From assembly GCA_948567375.1 (NCBI GenBank), contig OX419762.1, forward strand, positions 17,180,001-17,244,000: DNA of 64,000 nucleotides, read 5' to 3'. Position 1 is the first letter of the stretch. Each line of letters starts with the position of its first letter. The notes under the pieces are model-generated. The model did no database searches. It was given only the letters and a program-made list of their open reading frames with translations, and was not told the DNA's origin. A program made the translations under genes and the position numbers. Source of the DNA: Lunularia cruciata. Its lineage: Eukaryota; Streptophyta; Marchantiopsida; Lunulariales; Lunulariaceae. Below, one piece after another: positions 21,586 to 32,730 of this stretch.

Positions 21586-24385
21586 GAGATTTTGAGCCGC
21601 CTATTGGGAGCTTGATTAGTTCCAATGGGATTGAAGGCTCACCCTATGCAAGTTTGCTTCACTTGCAAGGTACAATATCTAATTGGGGTTGTAGAATTTT
21701 GGTTGATTCTAGAAGTTCAAAGAATTGCATGTCTATGCAAGTAGCAAAGGAATTGGGTATTCCTATCAAGCCAGTGTTTGGAAGTAGTTTGATGATGGCG
21801 GATGGTAGAAAGGGTTTTGCATTGTACACCTCACATCCTGTTACCTTCAAGATTAGGAAGGAGTATTTGGAGTGTATGAGGTTTGTAGTGGCACCTCTAC
21901 ACTATGATATCATTCTGGGTCTACCTTGGCTTGAACATCATAAGGTTCAATTCGATTGGACCCGATGACAAATTCAAATACAACACCAAGGTAGAAATTT
22001 CCGATTAGGTTGTGTGGCACCTCTGAGTAAGACGCCTAAGAATAGTCAACCCCAAGATGGGAAGTTTGTTGAGAAGGTAGCCATAGAGCAAATCTGGAAG
22101 GGAGATGAGTCCCAAGATGGGAAGTTTGCCAAGAAGGCAACCATGGAGCAAGCTTGGAAGAGAGATGGGTCCCTGGAAGGGAAGTTTGTTAATGAAGCGG
22201 CCATAGAGCAAGCTTTGGAGGAAGATAAGTCTGTATTTGTGGTATGGATCAAGCCGATTGCACAAGAACAATCTGAGGAGGGCCAAGAGCCTCATCAAGC
22301 AATGGTTGATCGGCTAGTTCAAGCGTTTGCAGATGTGTTTCTGGAAGATCTGCCAAAGGGATTACCCTTCGATCAAGGTATGCCCTTCAAGATCAAGTTA
22401 TTGCCAGGGAGTACTCCAGTGAGTAGACCAATCTATCGGCTCTCACCAAAGGAGTTGGAGGAGTTGCAAATAACACTTATAGAGTTGTTGGAGAAGGATT
22501 TCATACACCATAGTACCTCTCCTTGGGGAGCACCGGTATTATTTGTTCCAAAGAAGGATGGAGGACTTCATTTCTATATTGATTACTGTGGACTCAATAA
22601 GCAAACTGTGAAGAATGCATATCCCCTGCCTCGGATTGATGACTTGCTTGATCAACTAAGTGGAGCACGCTACTTTTCCAAGCTGGATCTTTGTAGCGGT
22701 TTTTGGCAAATTCCTATTGAAGGAGATGACGTGCAAAAGACTGCCTTTTGCACAAGGTATGGACATTTTGAGTGGAGAGTTCTACCTTTCAGACTCACTA
22801 ATGCTCCAACAATCTTCATGGATCAGATGCATCGAGTGTTGGAGGGACTATTGGATTGGTCCGTGGTGATGTTCTTAGATGATATCTTAATCTATAGCAA
22901 GACAGAGGCAGAACACATGAATCATGTGCAAGAAGTCCTAAGATGACTACAAAAGTGGAAATTTTACTGCAAGAAGTCAAAGTGTGCTTTTTGGCAGAAA
23001 GAGGTTACCTTCTTGGGTCATAAGATCTCATCAGAGGGGATCAAGATGGAAGAAGAGAAGATCAAGGCCATTATTGATTGGCCTACCCCAAAGGATGCTA
23101 CCGAAGTATGAGCATTCAATGGATTGGCCAGTTTTTACCAATGGTTCATCCACTATTATGCTCACGTGGCTGCACCATTGACTGACCTCTTGGGAAAGAA
23201 CTTGAGCTTCTAGTGGAGCACCAAGCATGAAGAAGCATTCCAAAAGTCAAAGCATATGGTGTCTTCAAGACACATTCTTCAACTATATGATCCTCAACTA
23301 CCTTGTGTGGTTGATTTTGATACTTCTAACTTTACAATTGGAGCTGTGTTGCAACAAGAATTTCCTGATGGACTACATCCTATTGCCTTTGTGTATCGCC
23401 GACTAAATACAGTTGAAAGAAATTACTCTACTGGAGATTGGGAACAACTTGCAATGGTATATGCCACCAAGGTATGGAGGCATTATCTCTTGGGGAAACA
23501 AGTGATCATGCAAACTGATCACAAGCCATTGTTGCAGATCTTACACTTAGAGTACATGAAGAGTCGGCATCATCGATGGGAAGAGCAACTCCAATTGTTT
23601 GACATCAAACTTGAGTACAAACCAAGTTGGTTCCATGTCATCCTTGATGCTTTATCACGACGACTTGATTTGAAAGCTCTTCCTCTCATCACGGCAGCAA
23701 TTACAACGGTGTCCATTGACCCTAAGGTCCATAATGAGTTTCAATCAGCTCTACAACAAGATCCCTTCTTCCAAATGGTACACAATTGTTTGATAGCATG
23801 CGATAAGGAGTACAACACCTTCTCCTTCAAGGAAGGCCTTTTATTCCATGCAGACCAGATCTATGTTCCATCCAAAGGTGATCTTCGACTTGTATGTCTT
23901 CAAGAAGCCCATGATTTACCAATAGCTGGTCACATGGGAGTGGACAAGACCTTGGGCACCCTCCAATGCCAATGGTGGTGGCCCAACATGACACAAGATG
24001 TTCAAGACTTTGTCCAATCATGTGAGAGTTGCCAACGTAACAAGGCCATCAACCAAAAGCCGAGTGGACTCCTTCAACCACTCACCATTCCATCCGCTCG
24101 TTGGGAGCATGTGAGCTTGGATCTCATCACATCCTTACCAAAGACAAAACAAGGACACACCGCAATCGTGGTGTTTGTGGATAAGCTTAGTAAGCAAATC
24201 CACTTGGCACCAGCCTGTGATACCGTGGATGCTCCAACCTTAGCACAAATCTACTTCAACAATGTCTTCAAGCATCATGGGATGCCACGTGTACTCATCT
24301 CTGACTATAATCCTCAATTTACCAGGAAGTTTTGGCAAGCACTCTTCTAGATACTCGGCATCAAGCTTGCTTTGTCCATGGCATA
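21586..24385 (+). pseudogene. Pol of A2, part 1: protease, linker repeats, reverse transcriptase, RNase H, integrase start
   Basis: Frame -1 to Gag. Protease: 'ILVDSRSSKN' near 21700 (D-S-R in place of D-S-G), then 'IILGLPWLEHH'. Linker with three 60-bp repeats 22051-22230. The open frame from 22014 to 22946 carries reverse transcriptase: '[16 protein letters not shown]', '[12 protein letters not shown]', '[12 protein letters not shown]', '[11 protein letters not shown]'. TGA stops at 22944 and 23109 are shared with A3. RNase H: 'VVDFDTSNFTIG' near 23310. Integrase: H-H-C-C zinc region ('GHMGVDKTLG', 'CESCQRNKA') and first core D ('VFVDKLSK'). It is cut by A3 at 24385, after the second aspartate region and a TAG at about 24348. 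Confidence 0.9.
22051..22230 (+). repeat. Three 60-bp in-frame repeats, A2 linker
   Basis: Units begin exactly at 22051, 22111 and 22171. Each translates to about 20 residues with core 'DGKFxxKxxxEQ(I/A)W' and an acidic end. All three units are open in this copy. Confidence 0.93.
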
Positions 24386-24809
24386 TGTAACAATATGGAG
24401 TTTAGTGACAAAGTTAGTCGGGCTTACAAAGTAGAGAATAAGACAAAATAGCCTAGAATATTCTAGAAGCATCTAAGAAGCTTCTTAGGAAGCTTCCCAA
24501 CTAGTTAACTTGCGCCTTAAGCAGGTAGCTTCTAGAAGGAAGCTTCTAGAAGCTTCTATTTAGCTTAGCTTGCATGCCAAGTAGGCGGCTTCTAGAAGGA
24601 AGCTTCTTGAGAAGCTTCCTAGTTAACTTGGCTTGCACTCCAAGAAAGCAGCTCAAGGAAACTTCTTGAAGAAGCTTCAAGGGTCTTGTATGCTACTTAT
24701 AAATATCAAGGCCAAAGCTCATGATAGGCATTCGAAGTTTTCCCTCATTCAAGTGTCCCAATGTGAGTTTCCATTCTCCTATTTCTCTCCTCGGATTCGG
24801 TCTTTTACA
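24386..24809 (+). repeat. 5' LTR of A3
   Basis: TGTAACAATATGG to TCTTTTACA, directly before the primer site. It carries the full family A array. Confidence 0.95.
24456..24705 (+). promoter_or_regulatory. Heat-shock-element array and TATA box, A3 5' LTR
   Basis: GAAtaTTCtaGAA at 24456 opens the array, a four-unit GAAgcTTCtaGAAgcTTC lies in the middle block, and the last TTC is at 24676. TATAAATA lies at 24698-24705. Confidence 0.75.
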
Positions 24810-24810
24810 T

Positions 24811-24822
24811 TGGTATAAGAGC
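24811..24822 (+). other. Primer-binding site (A3)
   Basis: TGGTATAAGAGC, one mismatch from the initiator-Met primer site. Confidence 0.85.
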
Positions 24823-25076
24823 ACGAATGGGATGGATGGAATTTATGGACCACCAAATCCACTTCCACCGAATTGGGATTTTTGCGTCCAAATTCTACCC
24901 AAACATCATTTCACACAGTTCATCACTCACACTTTGGACAAGATTTTCTGCATATGATCACCATATTTGAGGAACCCTTGGTGGTTCCGGTTGTAACTCA
25001 TGGAGAACACTGGACGTGTTGTTTCTATGTGTTAATAAATTAGATAGATTGGGAGTGGTGTGATAGAGGAGCAACC

Positions 25077-25984
25077 ATGGCGGCAATACCTGATGTTATT
25101 CTTGCTATGCAACAACAAATTGAGCACCTCACTCGATTGTTGGATGAACGAGATCTTCGACGGAGAGAGCAGGTGGAGAGAGTACCAATTTGAGAAGGAG
25201 AAGATCAGATCAGATCAGATTCCCTAAACCCAAGGTATTTGAAGGCAAGAATCTCCCGTGTGCAGTGGAGAATTTTGTGTTTGATTGTGAACGTTATTTT
25301 GAAGATACCAATCTACAAGATGAGCGAAAACAAATTCTCTTGGCTTCTAGCCAATTGGATGGAGTAGCAAAGCTATGGTGGAGATTCCGAGTGGAGTGAG
25401 CCGAACGACAAATGGTTTCACAGATCTTGACATGGGCAGAATTCAAGAGCGCAATAATCAGTCGGTTCCAAGCTATAAATGCCACACGAGCTGCACGGGA
25501 TAAGTTAGCAGAGTTGAAACAGATTGGCTCTTTAAGAAGTTACATCACGCAGTTCCAAAACACCATCATGCAAATTCTAGATATTTTGGAAGGTGAAGCT
25601 ATGGATCGATTTGTGAGGGGATTGAAGGCAAGAACCAAATTAGAGGTAACCATACAAGAGCCACAACACTTGGAGGAAGCCATGCGGTTGGCCGAACCTT
25701 TTGATTCCTTGGTGGCAACAACTTGGTCTCGACCTCGACCCCCACAAAGCCTACCAATACACTACACACAAGTGGAGGAGCTAGCACCAATGGAGATTGA
25801 TGCAATTCAACAAAGACCACTACGCATGGCAGACAGGGAGAAACTGCAACAAAATGGTGGTTTTTTTTATTGTCACCAATTGGGGCATCGCATTGCTGAA
25901 TGTCCACTCAAGAATGGACGACCTTGACAAGTTGCCCAAGTGGAGGTTGTGGAGCGGAATGATCGAGGAAACGAAGAATCCTAG
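25077..25984 (+). pseudogene. Gag of A3 (frameshifted)
   Basis: ATG 25077 opens 'MAAIPDVILAMQQQIEHLT'. A TGA at about 25191 and a 5-bp tandem duplication ('gatca' repeated, about 25203-25217) throw the frame, which recovers as the open stretches 25190-25399 and 25412-25927 ending at 'CPLKNGRP'. The Gag core with LWW is preserved. The zinc knuckle reads 'FYCHQLGHRIAEC': its first cysteine is phenylalanine, as in A1. The Gag stop context 'GAATCCTAG' matches A1. Confidence 0.83.
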
Positions 25985-26914
25985 TAGGAGATTTTGAGCC
26001 ACCTATTGGGAGCTTGATTAGTTCTAATGGGATTGAAGGCTTGACCTATGCAAGTTTGCTTCACTTGCAAGGTATGATATCTAATCGGGAATTTTGGTTG
26101 ATTCTGGAAGTTCAGAGAATTGCATGTCTATGCAAGTAGCAAAGGAATTGGGTATTACTATCAAGCCAGTGATTGGAAGTAGTTTGATAATGGCGGATGG
26201 TAGAAAGGGTTCTGCATTCTGCACCTCGCATCCTATTACCTTCAAGATTGGGAAGGAGTATTTGGAGTGTATGAGGTTTGTTGTGGCACCTCTACACTAT
26301 GATATTATTCTAGGTCTACCTTGGCTTGAACATCATAAGGTTCAATTTGGTTGGACCCTACGCCAAATTCAAGTACAACACCAAGGTAGAAATTTCCGAT
26401 TAGGTTGTCTGGCACCTTTGAGTAAGACACCTAAGAATAGTCAGTCCCAAGATGGGAAGTTTGTCGAGAAGGTAGCCATAGAGCAAATCTGGAAGGGAGA
26501 TGAGTCCCAAGATGGGAAGTTTGCCAGGAAGGCAACCAGAGAGCAAGCTTGGAAGAGAGATGAGTCCATAGAAGGGAAGTTTCTTAATGAAGCAGCCATA
26601 GAGCAAGCTTTGGAGGAAGATAAGTCTGTATCCGCGGTGTGGATCAAGCCGATTGCACAAGAACAATCTGAGGAGGGCCAAGTGCCGCATCAAGCAATGG
26701 TTGATCGGATAGTTTAGGAGTTTGTAGATGTGTTTCCGGATGATCTGCCAAAGGGATTACCCTCCGATCAAGGTATGCCCTTCAAGATCGAGTTATTGCC
26801 AAGGAGTACTCCAGTGAGTAGACCAATCTATCGGCTCTCACCAAAGGAGTTGGAGGAGTTGCGAATAACACTTATAGAGTTGTTGGAGAAGGATTTCATA
26901 CGACATAGTACCTT
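25985..26914 (+). pseudogene. Protease, linker repeats and reverse transcriptase start of A3
   Basis: A short deletion after 'MISN' (about 26090) shifts the frame just before the protease. The active site is intact in sequence, 'VDSGSSENCMS' (about 26096), the only A copy here with D-S-G, and 'IILGLPWLEHH' follows. Linker repeats are 26446-26625. A TAG at about 26715 separates the linker from 'DDLPKGLPSDQGM'. The reverse transcriptase N-terminus is cut at 26914 by the solo C LTR. Confidence 0.87.
26446..26625 (+). repeat. Three 60-bp in-frame repeats, A3 linker
   Basis: Units start at 26446, 26506 and 26566, all open, homologous to 22051-22230. Confidence 0.92.
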
Positions 26915-27621
26915 TGTAATACTCCGAGGACAAGAGAAGAGAGAAAACACAAATTGCACACTCAAACATTCGATGCCCCAAGGGAGCACCTTCTCTTTAT
27001 TATATAGACAAAGAGGATCTCCTTCAATGAATCTCCACCATAAGATTAGGAACATAGATAGGTGACATGTCAGCAAGCTCCAACCTTGGATTACTTACTT
27101 GGATGGGTGACCTGTCTGGTCTAGGTCCTATCTGGTTGGTCAAATAAGCTTTGACCGGAGGGAATCTTTTAGGGAAGCTTCCTATAGGAATCTCAAAATC
27201 ATGTGAGTAAGGTACCGTTGGAAAGCTCTCGACAAGGCCAAACTTTAGGGGGAATTTGCACATTTTCAAGGCCTAATTCATCCGTTTAGGTCACCAAAAT
27301 TGCCTTCAAAGATTTCAAGCATATTTTGGTTCCTACTCTATTAGTAGAAGTCCCCTTTTGGTGATACCTATTTCTGACTGTTTAGTCCATCATGTGTAAC
27401 ATCCTTCCAGATGTTACCAAACCAATTCTCACCTTTAAATCATATGTCTAGCTATTGGTTCTAAGGTTCTCAAGTCTATTTTGATTTCTGCCCTATTAGT
27501 AGAAGTACTCTTTTGGTGATACTTCTATCTGATCTATTTTGACCATCATGTATAACATCATTCTAGATGTTACCAAACCAAATTTCACATCTAGATCATA
27601 TGGCTAACCCTTGGTATGACA
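26915..27621 (-). repeat. Solo LTR of family C, reverse orientation, inside A3
   Basis: It reads TGTAATACTCCGAGG on the plus strand, the reverse complement of the C LTR end, and closes with 'cttggtatgaca', the complement of the C LTR start with one change. Flanks are ACCTT and ACCTC, a 5-bp duplication with one substitution. Removing it restores the 'agtacctctccttgg' of A2. Confidence 0.92.
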
Positions 27622-30310
27622 ACCTCTCCTTGGAGAGCACCGGTACTATTTGTTCCAAAGAAGGATGGAGGACTTCATTTCTGTATTGATTACCGTGGAC
27701 TCAATAAGCAAACCGTGAAGAATGCATATCCTTTGCCTCGGATCAATGACCTGCTTGATCAACTAAGTGGAGCCCTACTTTTCCAAGTTGGATCTTCGTA
27801 GCGGCTATTGGCAAATTTCTATTGAAGGAGAGGACGTGCAAAAGACTGCTTTTCGCACAAGGTATGGATATTTTGAGTGGAGAGTTCTACCTTTCAGACT
27901 CACTAATGCTCCAACAATCTTCATGGATCAGATGCATCAAGTGTTGGAGGGACTATTGGATTGGTCCGTAGTGGTGTTCTTAGATGATATCCATAGCAGG
28001 ACAGAGGCAGAACACATGAATCATGTGCAAGAAGTCCTAAGATGACTACAACAGTGGAAATTTTACTGCAAGAAGTCAAAGTGTGCTTTTTGGCAAAAGG
28101 AGGTTACCTTCTTGGGTCATAAGATCTCATCAGAGGGGATCAAGATGGAAGAAGAGAAGATCAAGGCCATTACTGATTGGCCTACTCCAAAGGATGCTAC
28201 CGAAGTATGAGCATTCAATGGATTGGCCAGTTTTTACCGACGGTTCATCCACTATTATGCTCACGTGGCTGCACCATTGACTGACCTCTTGGGAAAGAAC
28301 TCGAGCTTCCAGTGGAGCACCAAGCATGAAGAAGCATTCCAGAAGTTAAAGCATATGGTGTCTTCAAGACCTATTCTTCAACCATATGATCCTCAACTAC
28401 CTTGTGTGGTTGATTTTGATGCTTCTAACTTTGCAATTGGAGTTGTGTTGCAACAAGAATTTCCAAATGGACTACATCCTATTGCCTTTGTGTATCGCCG
28501 ACTAAATACAGCTGAAAGAAATTACTCTGCTCAAGATCGAGAACACCTTGCAATGGTATATGCCACCAAGGTATGGAGGCATTATCTCTTGGGGAAACAA
28601 GTGATCATGCAAACTGATCACAAGCCATTGTTGCAGACCTTACACTTGGAGCACATGAAGAGTCAGCATCATTGATGGGAAGAGCAACTCCAATTGTTTG
28701 ACATCAAACTTGAGTACAAACCAGGTTGGTTCCATGTCATCCTTGATGCTTTATCACAATTGCCTGATTTGAAGGATCTTCCTTTCATCACAGCGGCAAT
28801 TACAACGGTGTCCATTGACCCTAAGGTCCATAATGAGTTTCAATCAGCTCTACAACAAGATCCCTTCTTCCAAATGGTACACGGTCGTCTGAGAGCATGC
28901 GATAAGGAGTAAAAAACCTTCTTGTTCAAGGAAGGCCTTTTATTCCATGTAGACCAGATCTATGTTCCAGTCAAAGGTGATCTTCGACTTGTGCGCCTTC
29001 AAGAAGCCCATGATTTACCAATAGTTGGTCACATGGGAGTGAACAAGACCTTGGGCACCCTCCAACGCCAATGGTGGTGGCCCAACATGACACGAGATGT
29101 TCAAGACTTTGTCCAATCATGTGAGAGTTGCCAACGGAACAAGGCCAGCAACCAGAAGCCGAGTGGACTTCTTCAACCACTCGCCATTCCATCCGCTCAT
29201 TGGGAGCATGTGAGCTTGGATCTCATCACATCCTTGCCAAAGACAAAACAAGGATACACCGCAATTGTGGTGTTTGTGGATAAGCTTAGTAAGCAAATCC
29301 ACTTGGCACCAACCTGTGATACCGTGGATGCTCCAACCTTAGCGCAAATCTACTTCGACAATGTCTTCAAGCATCATGGGATGCCACGTATACTCATCTC
29401 CGACTGTGATCCTTGATTTACTAGGAAGTTTTGGCAAGCACTCTTCCAGAGACTTGGCACCAAGCTTGCTTTGTCCACGGCCTATCATCCTCAAACTCAT
29501 GGACAAACCAAACGCACCAATCGTACATTGGAGGATATGTTGCGGGCCTTTGTCAATGTCCACCATACCAACTGGGATGAATGTCTTGCAGTTGCAAAAT
29601 TTGCCTACAACAATTCCAAACAGGCAAGCACCGGATTTTCTCCCTTCTTTCTCAATTTTGGCCAAGATCCGCTTGTTCCAGATTCTCTTCTTGCTCCTCC
29701 TCCCTCTCAGGTTCCTCATACTTCCACATTCTTGACCACTATATCCCAATCTCTCCAACAAGCCAAATCTCACCTCCTTGTTGCTCAAAATCGCCAAAAA
29801 CAATATGCGGACCATCATCATCGTGATCTCACCTTTGAAGTTGGTGATAAAGTCATGCTATCCTCTAGTAACCTTCCTCTCTCACTTGATACCCAAGTTC
29901 GTAAACTTGCTCCTAATTGGATAGGACCCTTTGATATCACCCACATTATTTGTCCTGTTGCTTATCGACTTGCCTGACCTTGTCACATGCATATCCATCC
30001 TATCTTTCATGTTTCCAAGTTGAAACCCTTTGTTCCTAACCCTTCTTCCTTTTCCTCTTGAGTCCAACCTCCCCCTCTTTTTGACCCTATCAATGATCAT
30101 GAGGAGTACGAAGTTGATCGTATCCTTACGCGTCGCCATATTCAATGAGGCCGTCGCCAACATACGGAGTACAAGGTCCTTTGGAAAGGGTTTCCCCTTC
30201 ATGATGCCACATGGGAACCTCTTTCTCACCTCCAAAATTCACATATGGCCATCAAGGAATTTGAAGCTTCACTGGCGACGGGGACGTCACCAACTAGCGG
30301 CGGAGGAATA
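27622..30310 (+). pseudogene. Reverse transcriptase, RNase H, integrase and chromodomain of A3
   Basis: It resumes with '[18 protein letters not shown]' and '[11 protein letters not shown]'. A small deletion near 27772 shifts the frame at '[13 protein letters not shown]'. The palm motif is 'VVFLDDI', followed by a 6-bp deletion that removes part of 'LIYSKT'. TGA stops at 28043 and 28208 match A2. RNase H: 'VVDFDASNFAIG' (about 28410). Integrase: 'GHMGVNKTLG', 'CESCQRNKA', 'VFVDKLSK', 'ISDCDP' then a stop (about 29414), 'TLEDML'. Chromodomain 'EYEVDRILTRRHIQ' with a stop at about 30147, then 'YKVLWKGFPLHDATWEPL' (about 30170). Confidence 0.9.
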
Positions 30311-30719
30311 TGTAACAATATGGAGTTTAGTGATGAAGTTAGTCGGGCTTACGAAGTAGAGAATAAGACAAAATAGCCTAGAATATTCTAGAAGCATCTA
30401 AGAAGCTTTTTGGGAAGCTTCCCAACTAGTTAACTTGCGCCTAAGCAGGTAGCTTCTAGAAGCTTCTAACTAGCTTAGCTTGCACGCCAAGTAGGCGGCT
30501 TCTAGAAGGAAGCTTCTTGAGAAGCTTCCTAGTTAACTTGGCTTGCATTCCAAGAAAGTGGCTCAAGGAAGCTTCTTGAAGAAGCTTCAAGGGTCTTGTA
30601 TGCTACCTATAAATACCAAGGCCAAAGCTCATGCTAGGCATTTGGAGTTTTCCCTCATTCAAGTGTCCCAATGTGAGTTTCCATTCTCCTATTTCTCTCC
30701 TCGGATTCGGTCTTTTACA
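30311..30719 (+). repeat. 3' LTR of A3
   Basis: TGTAACAATATGG to TCTTTTACA, preceded by the purine tract 'ggcggaggaata' and followed by GCATA. Confidence 0.95.
30381..30615 (+). promoter_or_regulatory. Heat-shock-element array and TATA box, A3 3' LTR
   Basis: A perfect GAAtaTTCtaGAA starts at 30381, TTCtaGAAgcTTC lies in the middle and GAAgcTTC ends at 30588. TATAAATA lies at 30608-30615. Confidence 0.75.
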
Positions 30720-31614
30720 GCATATCATGGACAAACCGATGGACAAACCAAACGTGCAAATCATACATTGGAGGATATATTACGGGCGTTTGTCAATGTC
30801 CACCATACCAATTGGGATGAATGTCTTGCAGATGCAGAATTTACCTACAACAATTCCAAACACGCAAGCACCAAATTTTCTCCCTTCTTTCTTAATTTTG
30901 GCCAAGATTTGCTTGTTCCAGATTCTCTTCTTGCTCTCCCTCCCTCTCAGGTTCCTCATACTTCCACATTCTTGACCACTATATCCCAATCTCTCCAACA
31001 AGCCAAGTCTCACCTCCTTGTTGCTCAGAATTGCCAAAAACAATACGCGGACCACCATCGTCGTGATCTCACCTTTGAAGTTGGTGATAAAGTCATGCTA
31101 TTCTCTAGTAACCTCCCTCTCCCACTTGATACCCAAGTTTGTAAATTTGCTCCTAATTGGATAGGACCCTTTGATATCACCCACATTGTCTCTCTTGTTG
31201 CTTATTGACTTGCCTTGCCTTGTCATGCGTATCCATCTTGTCTTTCATGTTTCCAAGTTGAAACCCTTTGTTCCTAACCCCTCTTCCTTTTCCTCTCGAG
31301 TCCAACCTTCTCCTCTACCTGTCCCTATCAATGATCATGAGGAGTACAAAGTTGATTGTATCCTTGTGCGTTGCCATATTCAACGAGGCCGTCACCAATA
31401 TATGGAGTACAAGGTCCTTTGGAAAGGGTATCCCCTTCATGATGCCACATGGGAACCTCTTTCTCACCTCTAGAATGCACAGACGGCTATCAAGGAATTC
31501 GAAGCTTCATTGGCAACGAGGACGTCACCAACTAGCGGCGGGGGAATATGTAACAATATAGAGTTTAGCAACAAAGTTAGTCGGGCTTACAAAGTAGAGA
31601 ATAAAACAAAATAG
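30720..31614 (+). pseudogene. Integrase C-terminus and chromodomain of A2 (continues from 24385)
   Basis: It resumes in the integrase core with 'TLEDILRAFVNVHHTNWDE' (catalytic E) and 'FSPFFLNFGQD', then the GPF/Y-like 'IGPFDITHIV' and a chromodomain with 'EYKVDCILVRCHIQ' and 'YKVLWKGYPLHDATWEPLSHL' (about 31405-31470). A TAG follows the chromodomain. The same frame then runs open through the purine tract and into the 3' LTR, to TAG at 31612. A stop at about 31206 breaks it before the chromodomain. Confidence 0.88.
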
Positions 31615-31970
31615 CCTAGAATATTCTAGAAGTTTCTAAGAAGCTTCTTGGGAAGCTTCCCAACTAGTTAACTTGCACCTTAAGCAGGTAGCTTCTAGAA
31701 GGAAGCTTCTAGAAGCTTCTAACTAGCTTAGCTTACATGCAAAGTAGGCGGCTTCTAGAAGGAAGCTTCTTGAGAAGCTTCATGGTTAACTTGGCTTGAC
31801 TCCAAGAGAGCGGCTCAAGGAAGCTTCTTGAGAAGCTTCAAGGGTCTTGTATGCTACTTATAAATACCAAAGCCAAAGCTCATGCTTGGCATTCGGAGTT
31901 TTCCCTCATTCAAGTGTCCCAATGTGAGTCTCCATTCTCCTATTTCTCTCCTCGGTTTTGGTCTTTTACA
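31549..31970 (+). repeat. 3' LTR of A2
   Basis: TGTAACAATATAG to GTCTTTTACA, after the purine tract 'ggcgggggaata', then TTCTA. Confidence 0.95.
31619..31866 (+). promoter_or_regulatory. Heat-shock-element array and TATA box, A2 3' LTR
   Basis: GAAtaTTCtaGAA opens the array at 31619, a four-unit GAAgcTTCtaGAAgcTTC lies in the middle block and the last TTC is at 31837. TATAAATA lies at 31859-31866. Confidence 0.75.
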
Positions 31971-32730
31971 TTCTACTTCCTAATAGGAGGTTTGATGAGT
32001 ATTGAGCTCTCCTTGGGAGAGGATGAGTTTGGCAATTCATTTATCTCAAACAACTTGGCTTAGGCAATAACTCATGTACATCTCTTCCTCCATTTGGGTA
32101 ACACCTAGATGGCATACTTCATCCTCACAAGATGCTATATCTCTAGAGCTCCTGTTTAAATCCTTATTTTACCGCCTACAATGGTACTCCTTTCTCATCT
32201 AAGTGCCTTTTGTAGTAGCACAAGCCATAAGTTCTTCAATCTATTAAGGCCATGTATGCTCTCATAGTTATCAAATGAGTGTTGTACACTATAGATTGCT
32301 CTTCGCATAGCCATGAGAGTTTATGGCCTCATATTGTAGGATTCCATTGCATTGGCAATATATTTAGGTGCATGGGTACTATTGGTTTGTTTCTTGGCCA
32401 ATAGGTTGTACATTCTTTTTTATGGTATCTATCACAATAATAGATTTTGGCACCCATACATTCATACATATCTTTGGTTGGCTATGACATACTACCAAGT
32501 CATGTATACACAATACTCCTAAAGTTTGTTGACTTTTTATCTCCAAATTCTAGGAAGATTCAAGCAGATCTTATTGAACATATATACTCTCACACACTTA
32601 CCTTCATCCTCATTGATGTGCATGTACATGGCGCTTGAGAGAACCATGTTGAAAGAACTCAAAAAAATGAGCCTATAACCTCATAAGAAGGAATGCACTT
32701 TTATCTTTGGATTAGCAAAGTTGTACATAT
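31971..32730. other. Non-coding spacer
   Basis: AT-rich with dense stops. Nothing recognised beyond the A2 right duplication TTCTA and the left flank of the next solo LTR. Confidence 0.55.

Larger units (their letters stand above)
24386..30719 (+). mobile_element. Ty3/gypsy chromodomain retrotransposon, family A copy A3, inserted in A2
   Basis: LTRs at 24386-24809 and 30311-30719 are bracketed by the 5-bp duplication GCATA (24381-24385 and 30720-30724), inside the A2 integrase. The two LTRs share a private variant ('cttcttgaagaagcttc') but differ at more than a dozen positions by eye, mostly transitions. The element carries a reverse solo C LTR at 26915-27621. All coding domains are present but frameshifted. 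Confidence 0.95.
20002..31970 (+). mobile_element. Ty3/gypsy chromodomain retrotransposon, family A copy A2 (split by A3)
   Basis: LTRs at 20002-20410 and 31549-31970 carry the identical 5-bp duplication TTCTA (19997-20001 and 31971-31975). The internal region is cut at 24385 by A3 and resumes at 30720 in the integrase. It is the copy closest to a full coding complement (intact zinc knuckle), but stops are present in Gag, between domains and in polymerase. Confidence 0.95.
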
